Shown here: positions 12,146 to 22,785 of the stretch, one piece after another | Layout of the letters: every line of letters begins with the position of its first letter | Numbering within the stretch: the stretch's first letter is position 1 | Origin: Macrostomum hystrix | Taxonomy: Eukaryota > Platyhelminthes > Macrostomidae | NCBI GenBank assembly: GCA_950097015.1 | Contig: CATNEN010000033.1 | Span: 1,488,001-1,552,000, forward strand | Length of the DNA stretch: 64,000 nucleotides | Direction of reading: 5' to 3' | Program-made: the position numbers and the translations under genes | The notes under the pieces: generated by a model | Told to the model about the DNA's origin: nothing | Seen by the model: only the letters and a program-made list of their open reading frames with translations | Database searches by the model: none

Positions 12146-12821
12146 AAAGGCCGAACCCCGGGGGGAAGCGGGGCCCTGGGAGGCACTCTTAGAAGGAAGG
12201 CAACCGAAGTTGCTAGGAATTGAGTCTCCAGACCCAGGGCGGCACCGCTGCGCACTTTTATCGAGCCCGGGACCGTTGCTCGTGTAGCACTGGGACCGAT
12301 TTCTGTCATGGGTGCCAGCCAAAACTGCGAGAAAACCGCATGGGATAGGACCCGCCTCATCAAGCCGGTACCAGGGACCAGATTTGTCTTTGATTTAGCA
12401 GACCGTCCTTTCTGTCTCGGACCACTGCCAAGCGTGCCAGCTCAGTAATCACCCGTGCCCCCAATGGACAAGAATTCCCAAGACAGTCAAGAGACCGTCT
12501 TTACGGCAACTTTAGTATCACTTGCAACTTTTAGGGCCACCTGCTACTAATCTGTTTCATAAAAAATTAAGGCCAGCAGAAGATAAACTCCAGTCCATTT
12601 AGACAGCAGCATTTACTCACAGTCTTAAGTAGCAACTCTTCATTGACTTGTACAGTCAAATACACTTAGTTCGAAAGTGCAAAGTCTGGCCTTATCAGTC
12701 TGTGAGCATGAGCTGCAGGCCTCACCAGCCTGCGGCAATATAGTCAGACTGCAGCTGGAGTTTTCAGTTCGCAGAACTGAACGGCCAAGTCAGACGGAAC
12801 CAGAGAGCCGAGACGACAGTC
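12146..12821. other. GC-rich to mixed spacer upstream of the acyltransferase
   Basis: About 300 bases after the array are GC-rich and unique within the window, then sequence becomes ordinary up to the acyltransferase ATG. Open frames here show no recognisable protein. It may contain the acyltransferase promoter. Confidence 0.35.
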
Positions 12822-15800
12822 ATGAACCCGGAGCAGTCAGTGTCAGAGCTGGTGCTGTGGTTGCTAAGGCTGCTGTACAGCTGCCTGTTCTACTCCGTGT
12901 TCATACCCCTGCTGCTGCCCTTTGAGCTGGCCTACGCCTTCTACAGCTCCTACCTGCAGTTCCTCATCAAGTCCTGCGTAGACAGGCTGGAGATGGTCGG
13001 CAATCTGGACGCCATCTGGATGCAGGACACAGAGGACAACAGGGCTATCATCAACGGTGTGCTGGTGCTGCGCGAACCCCTGGAACTGGACCGACTGCGG
13101 GACATTGTACAGGTGCAATCCGAGTTCGCTCCTCTTCGATGTAATTCGAAAAATAATAGCAGGAGGGCTGCGGCCACTGCCGCATCATTTGGTGACACTG
13201 GACCCGCAACCAGAGAGAGGCAATTCTGCCCATTCCGCTGAGTCCTGAGCACAGGCACATAGACACGGTACGAAGGCACTCACATAGGTGTGTACATCTG
13301 CCCTGGCATCTTCATCGCCAGGCAGTGTACACTCTCGCTGTGCCTGGGGATTAGCATTAAAGGGGGTATATTGCCGATCCCTTCACTGACAAATTGCGAG
13401 TTGGCTATCAGATCCCTTCACTGACATTGCGAGTTGGCTATCAGATCCCTAGCCTTCACTGACATTGTGAGTTGGCTATCAGATCCCTTCACTGACATTG
13501 CGAGTTGGCTATCAGATCCCTTCACTGACATTGTGAGTTGGCTATCAGATCCCTTCACTGACATTGTGAGTTGGCTATCAGATACCTTCTGGGACATTGT
13601 GATTCGGTCATCAACCCCAGCTTGTCATTGATGGTCTATCCCTGTCTTCCAGGTGAAGCTGGTGGAGGCCACGGCGCGAGGCAATCGTCGAGTTGCGGCC
13701 AAGTTTCAGAGAGTCGTCAGCAAACGGTATCGCCGCTACGTGTGGCGCGAGGACGAGACCTACAGCGTGAGGAATCACGTGATTCAGCACGAGGGCGAGC
13801 CGCCAGCCAGCCAGGCAGAGCTGGAGGAAGTTCTGTCCGAGTACTGCTCCCAGGTTGCCGATAGTGACTACTCTTAAGGCCTGCATGAGTAGCCGATAGT
13901 AAAAAATAAAGCAGTTTTTATCTGTTTTTAGGTATTTCCGGTTGCATTCTAGTATTTCCGGTTGCATTCTAGTATTTCCGGTTGCATTCTAGTATTTCCG
14001 GTTGCATTCTAGTATTTCCGGTTGCATTCAAGTATTTCCGGTTGCATTCTAGTATTTCCGGTTGCATTCTAGTATTTCCGGTTGCATTCAAGTATTTCCG
14101 GTTGCATTCAAGTATTTCCGGTTGCATTCTAACACTTCCGCAGGGCCTGAACATGAACCGGCCGCCGTGGCTTGTGGTCCTAGTTCCCACGGCCGAGGGC
14201 GGCAGTGTGCTACTCTTCCGAGGCCATCACGTAATCGGCGACGGCGTCTCCTTGACGACGCTGATGATGACCTACCTGGTTGACCGGCCGCCAGCCCAGT
14301 TGACGCCTGTCCGCTTCGGCAGCGGGCGGAGCAAGCTGTGGGCCTTCGCCAAGGCCTTGCTGGAAGGCCCCTACCTGCTGGGCCGCGACCTGCTGCAGGC
14401 GAACGACCGGAGCCGGCTGCACGGCCCGGGCCTGTCCGGCAGGAAGCGGCTCGCCTGGATTCGCGACATTCCGCTGGCGCAGGTTCACGAATCGTGCCTT
14501 TTGTGATATGCCGTGATGCTTAGTGTGATATGCCGTGATGCTTAGTGTGATATGCCGTGATGCTTAGTGTGATATGCCGTGATGCTTAGTGTGATATGCC
14601 GTGATGCTTAGTGTGATATGTTGTGATCCCTAGTGTGATATGCTGTAATGCCTATTGTGATATGCTGTAATGCCTATTGTGATATGCCGTGATTCCTAGT
14701 GTGATATGCTGTTATACCGAGTGTGATGCGATGTGATATATCTGAAACGCCAGTCGCCACAACCTCCAGGTGAAACGTGTTCGCCAGGCCACAGACGCCA
14801 CAGTCAACGACGTGTTGATGTCCTGCTTGTCGTCAGCGTTTAGGCGGTACTTCCTTCGGCGCGGCTGGACGGTGCCGCATTATTTGAAGGCCTACGTGCC
14901 AATCGACATGCGACCGCGCAGCGGCGAGCTGCAGCTGGACAACCAGTTCTCCCTCATCTTCCTGGGATTAGACCTGTCGGACGGGGATCCGCTGGTGAGA
15001 CGGAAACCGTAGATTCTAAGAAACATGTGCACTGTTAGGGCCAATTTTTTTATTTATTTACATTTACTTAAACTCCAAGTCCCAGATCCCCATATCCTAG
15101 ATCCCCATATCCCAGACCCCCATATCCCAGATCCCCATATCCCAGATCCCCATATCCGAGATCTCCATATCCGAGATCCCCATATCCAAGATCCCTCATA
15201 TCCGAAGTCCCCATATCCGAGATCCCCATATCCAAGATCCCCATATCCGAGATCCCCATATCCGAGATCCCCATATCCAAGATCCCCATATCCGAGATCC
15301 CCATATCCGAGATCCCCATATCCGAGATTACCATATCCAAAATCCCCATATCCCAGATTTTCAAATCCCAGAACCCAGATCCCAAATCCCAGATCCTAAA
15401 ATCCCAGATCCCCATTTTCAAGATCCCTGTATCCCAGTATATGCCTTTAAAACCCACAGAAAACCCTCCGCCGAACGAAGCGCAGCATGAGTCGCATTAA
15501 GGCCAGCAGTCTGCCCGTGGTGAACTATCTGGCCATGATGTACTGCATGGCCAACCTGCCGGCCTGGATGTCGGAGGGCCTGTTCGAGATCTTGGCCCGC
15601 AAGAGCTCCCTAGTTCTGTCCAATGTTCCAGGACCGGCGGAGCAGCTCAGCATCGGCGGCAGTGCCATCGAGACAATGTCCTTCTGGGTGCCGAGCCGGT
15701 CCAATATTGGTGAGCTACACTTAAGTCCCGCCCTATTGCTTTCTTAGAATCATAGCCGCAGCTGGAATCGAAGCAGGAGCCGCAGCTTAGAATCGAAGCT

Positions 15801-16475
15801 GGAGCCGCAGTTTAGAATCGAAGCAGGAGCCGCAGTTTAGAATCGAAGCTGGAGCCGCAGTTTAGAATCGAAGCTGGAGCCGCAGTTTAGAATCGAAGCT
15901 GGAGCCGCAGTTTAGAATCGAAGCTGGAGCCGCAGTTTAGAATCGAAGCTGGAGCCGCAGTTTAGAATCGAAGCTGGAGCCGCAGTTTAGAATCGAAGCT
16001 GGAGCCGCAGTTTAGAATCGAAGCTGGAGCCGCAGTTTAGAATCGAAGCTGGAGCCGCAGTTTAGAATCGAAGCTGGAGCCGCAGTTTAGAATCGAAGCT
16101 GGAGCCGCAGTTTAGAATCGAAGCTGGAGCCGCAGTTTAGAATCGAAGCTGGAGCCGCAGTTTAGAATCGAAGCTGGAGCCGCAGTTTAGAATCGAAGCT
16201 GGAGCCGCAGCTTAGAATCGAAGCTGGAGCCGCAGTTTAGAATCGAAGCAGGAGCCGCAGCTGGAGTTCATAAAGTTTTGACCGTTTTTACAACTTTAAT
16301 GCCAAAACTCTGCACAGGCCTGGGTGTGAGCATTCTGAGCTACAACAACCAGGTGTCGGTGGGTGTCATCACGGACACGAACATCATGGAGGATCCTCAG
16401 GTGCTGGCCGCGGACTTCAGGGCCTGTCTGAATCAGCTGGAGCGGGCGGTTAAGCAGGGGACCAACGATGACTGA
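12822..16475 (+). CDS. WS/DGAT-type O-acyltransferase, six exons
   Basis: A membrane-associated acyltransferase of the wax ester synthase/diacylglycerol acyltransferase superfamily (about 487 residues). Exons: 12822-13112, 13653-13853, 14144-14482, 14770-14994, 15460-15709, 16318-16475; phases 0,0,0,0,1. The catalytic HHxxxDG motif is HHVIGDG in exon 3. The N-terminus has a hydrophobic stretch (about residues 9-45). Exon 5 carries the conserved RIKASSLPVVNYL and SNVPGP blocks of the C-terminal DUF1298 region. Each of the five introns contains a different tandem array. The product could make wax esters or triacylglycerol; sequence alone does not decide. ATG 12822 is the first that keeps the hydrophobic N-terminus. 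No frameshift was seen. Confidence 0.9.
13155..13272 (+). repeat. dispersed repeat family A, copy 1
   Basis: Lies in acyltransferase intron 1. It shares blocks such as gtgacactggacccgc, gaggcaattctgcccat and ctgagtcctgagcacagg with copies at 54471-54580 (same strand) and 45447-45500 (reverse). The class is unknown; no terminal repeats or tail were recognised. Confidence 0.6.
13277..13345 (-). repeat. dispersed repeat family B, fragment
   Basis: The reverse complement reads gtgtacactgcctggcgatg and continues to gatgtacacacct. It matches family B copies at 22085, 24018 and 55574. It lies next to a family A copy in acyltransferase intron 1. Confidence 0.6.
13378..13605 (+). repeat. minisatellite in acyltransferase intron 1, 33-bp unit
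   Basis: About six to seven copies built on ttcactgacattg, gagttggctatcag and atccc. It ends about 50 bases before the exon 2 acceptor. Confidence 0.9.
13931..14137 (+). repeat. minisatellite in acyltransferase intron 2, 20-bp unit
   Basis: About ten copies of ggttgcattctagtatttcc. The last, variant copy reads ttctaac then acttccgcag and runs straight into exon 3, so it supplies a branch-point-like CTAAC and the acceptor AG. Confidence 0.93.
14509..14735 (+). repeat. minisatellite in acyltransferase intron 3, 22-bp unit
   Basis: About ten copies beginning gtgatatgccgtgatgctta, with later copies diverging to gctgtaatgcctatt. The array nearly fills the 287-base intron. Confidence 0.92.
15075..15420 (+). 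repeat. minisatellite in acyltransferase intron 4, 15-bp unit
   Basis: About 20 copies of gatccccatatccga, degenerate at both ends. It gives long spurious proline-rich or glycine-rich frames. Confidence 0.92.
15755..16265 (+). repeat. minisatellite in acyltransferase intron 5, 25-bp unit
   Basis: About 20 highly uniform copies with core gaatcgaagctggagccgca plus gttta. High uniformity suggests recent expansion or homogenisation. It fills most of the intron. Confidence 0.95.
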
Positions 16476-16689
16476 AGATGGGATAATTCAATCGATTAGA
16501 GAAAACGTGCACTTTCGTCAACTAACTTCCTGAATAGCCATGATCAAATACAAAGCAGAGATATGTCAATCTGTATTTCTTAGAAATCCAAGAATCCAAG
16601 AGTTCGCCGGATAGCCTCATCGATGGAAGAGGACGAATCGTACGGAATTTTCACCTCCCTTTAAGCTAAATTTTGATCTAGCTGTCTCT

Positions 16690-17765
16690 GTGTCACTGCC
16701 TTTTTGTCTCGCTTAAACTTCTCCAAACTGTTTCTCATCCATTATCTCACTTTTTTTGTCTCACCTCCCGATTTTTCTCTCCTACCCTCTCTCACGTTCA
16801 ATTCCCCTCCTCTAGTCTTACCCCTCGTCTCTCTCCCCACCCTTCTCGAATCTCCGAAACTCTCTTTATCCTACCCCAATCTTCCATCTCTCCCCACCCT
16901 ACCCTAATCTTACCCTCTCCCCACCATTCTCCAATCTCACCCTCTCTCTCCCCACCCTTCTCCAATCTCACCCTCTCTCCCCATCCTTCCCCAATCTCAC
17001 CCTCTCTCCCCACCCTTCCCCAATCTCACCCTTTATCCCCATCCTTCCCCAATCTCACCCCCTCTCTCCCCACCCTTCCCCAATCTCACCCTTTATCCCC
17101 ACCCTTCTCCAATCCCACACTCTCTCCCCACCGTTCCCGAATCTCATCATCTCTCCCCACCCTTCCCCAATCTCACCCTTTATCCCCATCCTTCCCCAAT
17201 CTCACCCCCTCTCTCCCCACCCTTCCCCAATCTCACCCTTTATCCCCACCCTTCTCCAATCCCACACTCTCTCCCCACCGTTCCCGAATCTCATCATCTC
17301 TCCCCACCCTTCCCCAATCTCACCCTTTATCCCCACCCTTCTCCAATCCCACACTCTCTCCCCACCCTTCTCCAATCTCACCCTCTCTCCCCACCCTTCC
17401 CCAATCTCACCCTTTATCCCCACCCTTCTCCAATCCCACACTCTCTCCCCACCCTTCTCCAATCCCACACTCTCTCCCCACCCTTCTCCAATCTCACCCT
17501 CTCTCCCCACCGTTCCCGAATCTCATTATCTCTCCCCACCCTTCCCCAATCTTACCCTCTCTCCCCGTACCCTTCCCCAATCTCACCCTCACTCTCCCCA
17601 CCCATTTCCAATGCCCACACTCTCTCCCCACCCCCACCATTCTCTAATCTCACAATCTCTCCACACCCTTCCCCGAATCTCATCATCTCTCCCCACCGTT
17701 CCCCAATCTCACCTCTCCTATCCCAACCATCCCTAATCTCACCTTTCTTATCCTACCCTTGCCAG
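16690..17765. repeat. pyrimidine-rich minisatellite, about 25-29 bp unit
   Basis: Long C/T-rich tract of units built from tctccccacccttcccc and aatctcaccc. Larger blocks recur (for example around 17040-17160 and 17160-17300). It lies between the convergent acyltransferase and membrane-protein genes. Minus-strand open frames are artefacts. Confidence 0.92.
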
Positions 17766-17907
17766 TGTCACTCACACAATCTCAGAGGTAATATTCCATA
17801 AATTTAAAGAAGCTAAAAATCAGTGGGTCCACATCTATTATTGAGTTCAGATCATAGAACAAGTCAACAGAAAGGTGTCTGCAAGATTTGCAAATAGATG
17901 AAGCTCA

Positions 17908-18025
17908 TTTGCAGCCATCCTGGTGTGCTCAAGCAGCAATCCTGGTGTGCTCAAGCAGCCATCCTGGTGTGCTCAAGCAGCCATCCTGGTGTGCTCAAGC
18001 AGCCATCCTGGTGTGCTCAAGCAGG
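17908..18025. repeat. 22-bp array overlapping a stop codon
   Basis: Five copies of a unit beginning gcagccatcctggtgtgctc. On the minus strand one copy encodes the last residues and TGA stop of the gene at 17995-19296, and the others lie downstream. Confidence 0.9.
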
Positions 18026-19296
18026 TCGTGCATACCCTCGATTGCCTTGTTGTCCACCTGATCAGCTGCGCTTTGGCTGAAGGCTGAGAAACTGTTGACT
18101 GGCACCGCCTTCTCGCGATTGGTGAGGCAGCGGACCTCGCGCTCCAGAATGAGCGTCATGGCCACGTCAGTCAGCACCTGCGTAGGTGCCAGATTGTGCG
18201 AGTCGCGAGTCTCGCGTTTTAGATCGTCGAGGAACTCCAGCAGCCTGCCAAGGGTGAATGATGGTTGATAGATGATTGATAGATGGTTGATAGATGGTTT
18301 ATAGATGGTTGATAGATATGGTTGATAGAAAAGCGGTGCAGGCAGAGCTTAATGCAGGTTAGATATGTGATTAGTGACGGCATTGGCGCAAACTCACTTG
18401 TATCCAAGCTCTCGCAGCTTCTGTAGGTGTACAACTTCGTAGGCCCAGATCTCGCCATGCGACAGGCCCTTCATGGAGTCGTTGACCATGTCCTCTAAGG
18501 TGCGGCACACAGTCTCCATGGCCTGCTTGTCCAGGCACTCCCGGCTGGCCTTGTGTAGCACCAGGAATTTCCCTGAGTAAAAAGTCGGTCAGCAGTTTCA
18601 GAATGGCATTGCTGAAAACCTTCTATAAATCTGTCATTTTATCTACATGTCTAAAAGCTTTTTCATCTCAGTTTTGCGCTCGTTTTTGTACGAGCGGAGG
18701 CAGAGGCGGGTACAGGGAATTCCCCAAGTTCCAAGGACCCGCCTCTGCCTCCACCCTAAACACCCACCTCACTCCGTGCATGTACAAAACGAGCGGAAAC
18801 GGGGGCGGAAACGTTCCGCGTTGAAAAAGGGTTTAGACATTAGTCTACAGAGTTGGTAATTCTAGCTAAAGAGCCTGTAATCACTCAGCTTGAGTCTCAC
18901 TGGCTTGAGTGCCGTCGATGTGGTCATCATCAGCGCTTGTGCCTCCGACGAAGCTGCGATAGACGGTCACTGACAGAACCAGCAGTAGCAGGAGCAGAGC
19001 GAAGGGCGTCTGTGAGTTGATTTAAAGCGGATGCTCGGTTCTGAGCTGTACTTGTACAATCGTACATTATTAAATGCACATCTCAGAAGATACGAATGGA
19101 AGCGATGAAGCATCCAAATTCTAACCTTAATGGTGGACTCCGCGAAGTGGAATGGAGTTACGACGAGGCTCCGGCAGGTGAAGTCCAGCATCTTGGAGCA
19201 CTGCGCGCTGTATCCAAGGAGGCGAAGCTCCTCCTCCCAGAGGCAGACGCGCAACACTTCCTGTTGGCCGGGACCCAAGTCTTCAAGCTTGGACAT
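17995..19296 (-). CDS. unrecognised single-pass membrane protein, four exons
   Basis: Exons 19126-19296, 18901-19009, 18398-18572 and 17995-18244 join with phases 0, 1 and 2 at GT-AG borders into a 234-residue protein; consistent phases support a real gene. Exon 2 encodes a strong transmembrane helix (FALLLLLLVLSVTVY, residues about 60-75), followed by a charged C-terminal part with WAYEVVHLQKLRELGYK and DVAMTLILEREVRCLTNREK. No signal peptide is obvious, so topology is unknown. I do not recognise the family. The last codons and stop lie inside a 22-bp tandem array, so the C-terminus may vary between alleles or paralogues. Intron 2 holds an inverted repeat. Confidence 0.7.
18676..18796. repeat. 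nested inverted repeat, MITE-like
   Basis: Outer arms cgctcgtttttgtac (from 18677) and gtacaaaacgagcg (to 18795), and inner arms ggaggcagaggcgggt and acccgcctctgcctcc. The whole could fold into a long hairpin. It lies in intron 2 of the unrecognised gene. No target duplication was established. Confidence 0.65.
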
Positions 19297-20074
19297 TTTC
19301 CGCTTTATAGATTAACAAACAGTTTTATAAGTAATGCGAAAACGTGCAGCGAATGTCGGTTTTTGAGCGCTGAAATGCTGCGTGCATTCATGGCCATAGA
19401 CATTTCAAGCCACTGAATCGTGCTGACAACGATGGCTACTCGTACCACAAGACACTCGTGCTAGGTAAGAATTCACTGAATGATTTCATGAGGCTTTGTG
19501 ATCTAGCCGGACTTGGCAGCCGCAGTCATACAAACCATTGTATTCGAGCATCAGTTGTCATGTTTGTATTTCTTGAAGTATATTTTTAAGCCGAGCAGTG
19601 AGTGAAGTGAATGGAAAGGTTTTTAGTTGTTGGTACTGTAGTTTTTGCTGGTTCTATATGAAATTCGCTCGTAAAATAAATTTAATTATTTGCGGAATTT
19701 GTGGTTCTGGAAAATTCGCTTCTTGTTGTCAAAGCTAAGCATAGCCATAAAGCATACGTTTTGGCCATAGACATCGGTCGCGGGAAAAAATCGTTGGTTT
19801 CACCCTCGTTTCAACACGCGTAGGCGTAGTAAGTTGTCTATGATGAAACCATATACACAATATTATTGTCTTATTGGCCAAGCCTACTCACGTAGCCTGT
19901 GACAATCGTGCATTGCTACATATGTGGTAATGAAATATATTTTTAGTTAATTGACATAGACCATAGACTACCAGGACTTCTCAGAATCGCTGCTACAAGT
20001 ATAAAGGGACTGAAAGAAGAAAAGCTAGGCACTGCTTATTAGCTGCTTTAAAGCGCTTTGTTAACTGGAGCGCG

Positions 20075-20224
20075 ATGATCAACTGGAGTCATTTGCCTGT
20101 TGACTCTCTTGATGGTGTCTCCGCAACCGAGCTGGAGCTGCTGAGCAATTTGAGTCCTGAAGACCATAGTGGGATGAAGAACTTGGACGATTTATCCAGT
20201 TTACACCGACTTTACAAAGAATGA
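20075..20224 (+). other. unrecognised short ORF, possibly frame-broken
   Basis: ATG 20075 opens MINWSHLPVDSLDG and closes at TGA after 49 codons. A second frame then continues with codon use that looks coding (for example DLPETEETAGTYG and DNRMLRMKVRDKLQAEV) to a stop near 20396, suggesting one broken ORF. No family was recognised. It lies inside the candidate inverted-repeat element. Confidence 0.3.
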
Positions 20225-20449
20225 CGAGAGCATCGCAGGAGTAGAGCTGCCTGATCTGCCCGAGACTGAAGAGACTGCAGGCACATACGGGAGTGCCATC
20301 GACAAGAGGGAGTTGGCATGCTTGCTTCGACAATCGACCATCGACAATCGCATGCTTCGCATGAAAGTCCGTGACAAGCTTCAGGCAGAAGTGTGAAGCG
20401 ATTCGAGCCAATCGAGGTGGCTGACCTCAAGAAGCTTTTTGAGTACTTT

Positions 20450-20552
20450 AATCGGTTTGCGTACTTTTGTATTAGTACTTTTGCGTACTTTTGTATTAGT
20501 ACTTTTGCGTACTTTTGCGTACTTTTGTATTAGTACTTTTGCGTACTTTTAC
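20450..20552 (+). repeat. short array of gcgtacttttgtatta units
   Basis: About five copies of gtacttttgcgtacttttgt-type sequence with a 12/24-base rhythm. Confidence 0.85.
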
Positions 20553-20599
20553 GCCAATACGCTGAAAAATGAATGAGCAGATCGTAGTCTATGGTCAGA

Positions 20600-21268
20600 A
20601 CATCAATGTCTGCGTGTGACAATAAGAAGCGTTGCTAGTAGGCTTGATCTATGGGACAATACGCGCCTCGATGTTTTACCGCGCTTCAGCCCTCTGCAGC
20701 CTATCAATATATTAAGTTGTCCTTGGGCATAATCTTGAACGGTCATTGTATTTACTATTTGACGATCATTATTTGTAGTTTTTGTTAAATGCGTTACAAT
20801 TCATTGTTTGTTTGCCATTCGGCATTGAACCTAGATGAGAAGAGGTATGAATACACTCTACCACAGACATCAAAGTTTTCTTCACACCCCCCTGCTACGA
20901 GCGTCTCACTTTTCTATGCCACAGACAGTTCATACGATTTGATCGTCCAATAGCGATACAATGAAAAGAAACAGCGCTCGCAAAACAATCGTTGTCACGC
21001 ACTGGGGCCGCTGTTTATTTACTCATTATTTCAGGCTAGTCAAAAACTTAGAAGCCACAAACACGTTTATTCGCCAAAATTCAGACAAAACAGCGTAACC
21101 ATTGGCATGGAGAGTCAAAATTTCAAGAACTGAAACGTGTAGTTTTCAAAGGAGGCAATTCTAGAAAAAGTGAACCACCCGTTCCAGATCCAGCTGTGCT
21201 GCAAAAAATTTTTTTTCGGTTTGCAAAAACATATCATATTTTCATATTATATTACTTTTATTTTCATA
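20600..21268. other. non-coding spacer
   Basis: AT-rich, no gene, RNA or repeat recognised. Confidence 0.35.
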
Positions 21269-22020
21269 TCATCTTAAAACCAACTTCACCTGCGTCACCT
21301 CCACCGAAGCATAGGATGTCGCAGTTCCTGTGTTGGCAACACAGTGCTCATCAGCCGGTGGCTTCTGCCGTTCGGCCGCTCTCTTTAGAGCGCTGCTAAC
21401 TGCGGTAGAAGCTGCATGGATGGCTCGGTCCCGTTTGTGAGACAAATAGCGACGGAGAGTTCTCTCGCCTTTTTGGCCTGTGATACACATTATGTCGCTC
21501 ATGTCATGTCCGGAATCACGAAGATCCGCAATCCTCGTGAACCGGAAGCAGTGGTTCCAGTACACTCGAGACAGACCGCAGTTTCGGCTGAGTTGCTGCA
21601 TGAAGCTCGACATCCAACTCAATCCTGGAACCAACTTCTCTGAGAAGCAAAGAACACCCGTTGAATGGTCGTTGGTCAACGGTTTTGGAAAAAAGCTGTT
21701 GTCCCTGGTATTCTCAGGCAGCAGAGCAGCATACCGCATTACGAGATCTCCGAACAATCGAGCGTGCTTTCGGACGCCATCCTTGCAGCGGGTCGGATCA
21801 GAGGATTGTTTCTTAGACGGCAAAGCAGGCAGTTCCAAAAAAGGATTTCCATCGGCGTCGGTCCCATACAGCAGGTTTCCCTTTGAACGCAAACGCTTCA
21901 GATTTTCTTGTCCCCTTTTTCCAAAGACGTAGAGAATTGTAAACAGAACTTTATTCTGAAGCTTCTCGCCCGTGCTTCTGTCAAAGTAACTGCGCAAATT
22001 TTCTAGATCACCTTCGTTAA
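21269..22020 (-). pseudogene. Crypton-type tyrosine recombinase (DUF3504-like) fragment
   Basis: A minus-strand frame of about 242-250 residues resembles the DUF3504/Crypton tyrosine recombinase domain also found in KIAA1958, QRICH1 and ZMYM proteins. The first catalytic arginine lies in FGKRGQENL, the H-x-x-R box in WNHCFRFTRIADLRDSGHD, and the nucleophile tyrosine in GERTLRRYL. The position usually occupied by the third-box histidine (TGH) is glutamine here (ITGQKGERT), so strand transfer may be impaired. The N-terminal DNA-binding part is absent; the frame is closed upstream by a stop near 22049. It is probably a decayed Crypton copy, or a domesticated exon whose partner exons were not found. 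Confidence 0.7.
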
Positions 22021-22084
22021 TAGGTACTGAATAGAGACTCCGCCGCTAAAGTGGAACTCACGAACCTTCACGGGCCGCAGCCGT

Positions 22085-22215
22085 GTAGGCTTTGCCGCCC
22101 TTTCATGCAATTTACGTCCTTGAGGGCCAACCACCAAGGCACAGTGAAGTGTACACCGCCTGAAGATGAGAAAGTCAAGGCGGATCTACTCACCCGTGCG
22201 AGCGTACGAAATGCG
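22085..22215 (+). repeat. dispersed repeat family B, copy
   Basis: Shares catgcaatttacg, gagggccaacc, gtgtacaccgcctga and gatgagaaagtcaaggc with the copies at 24018 and 55574. It directly flanks the Crypton-like fragment. Confidence 0.65.
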
Positions 22216-22785
22216 TTACCTATTTTGCTATTTTTTACTTACATTTTTTCGCCTTGTAATATATTTATAAATAAAATGTATTAGTGTAAATAATTATCCG
22301 AGACGAAATGTGTAATATTCATTTTTTAATTTATGTTTTTGAACCAATGACGATCTATAGTGAACTACAAAACAATTTTTTTAAACTTTAGTTATTAAGA
22401 ATCTGCTCAGCAACAAAATTTGTTTTGTCCTTCATTGTCCTTCAGTTTACCAGATAAATAGACTACCTAGCTGCATTTATACTCGTAAAATGAAGGGAAT
22501 ACTTAAGTTAGACCGCAGAAACACACTTATTGTATGCGAGCGAAACAAAACTTTGTCTTATATTTGTTATTAAAATAGTTGCAAGCAAAGAGGCGTGGAA
22601 AAAAAGAACAAAAATGACACCAAACAAGACCTGTGCGAGTGAGTGTGGAAGACGGCTAGAGGCACTAAAACAAACCAAGTGTCAATTGGCAATGGGCACA
22701 CATCAGGCGTGCAGAAGTGAATGGAATTCAAGTCGAGTCCAAACAGATAATAGTGGCACAGTAGCGAGAGCGGAGAAATAGAGGG
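22216..22785. other. AT-rich spacer
   Basis: No coding potential recognised. It separates the family B repeat from the purine-rich array. Confidence 0.35.

Larger units (their letters stand above)
19959..20596. mobile_element. candidate small DNA transposon with 13-bp terminal inverted repeats
   Basis: gaccatagactac at 19959-19971 and its exact reverse complement at 20584-20596 flank 638 bases. Inside are an ORF starting at 20075 and a short tandem repeat. No target duplication was seen, so the element call is tentative. Similar ccatagac words occur elsewhere, including the LTRs. Confidence 0.35.

Noticed and set aside
13434-13631. Repeat-coded frame in acyltransferase intron 1
   Set aside because: Translation of the 33-bp intron array; the flanking exons join in phase without it.
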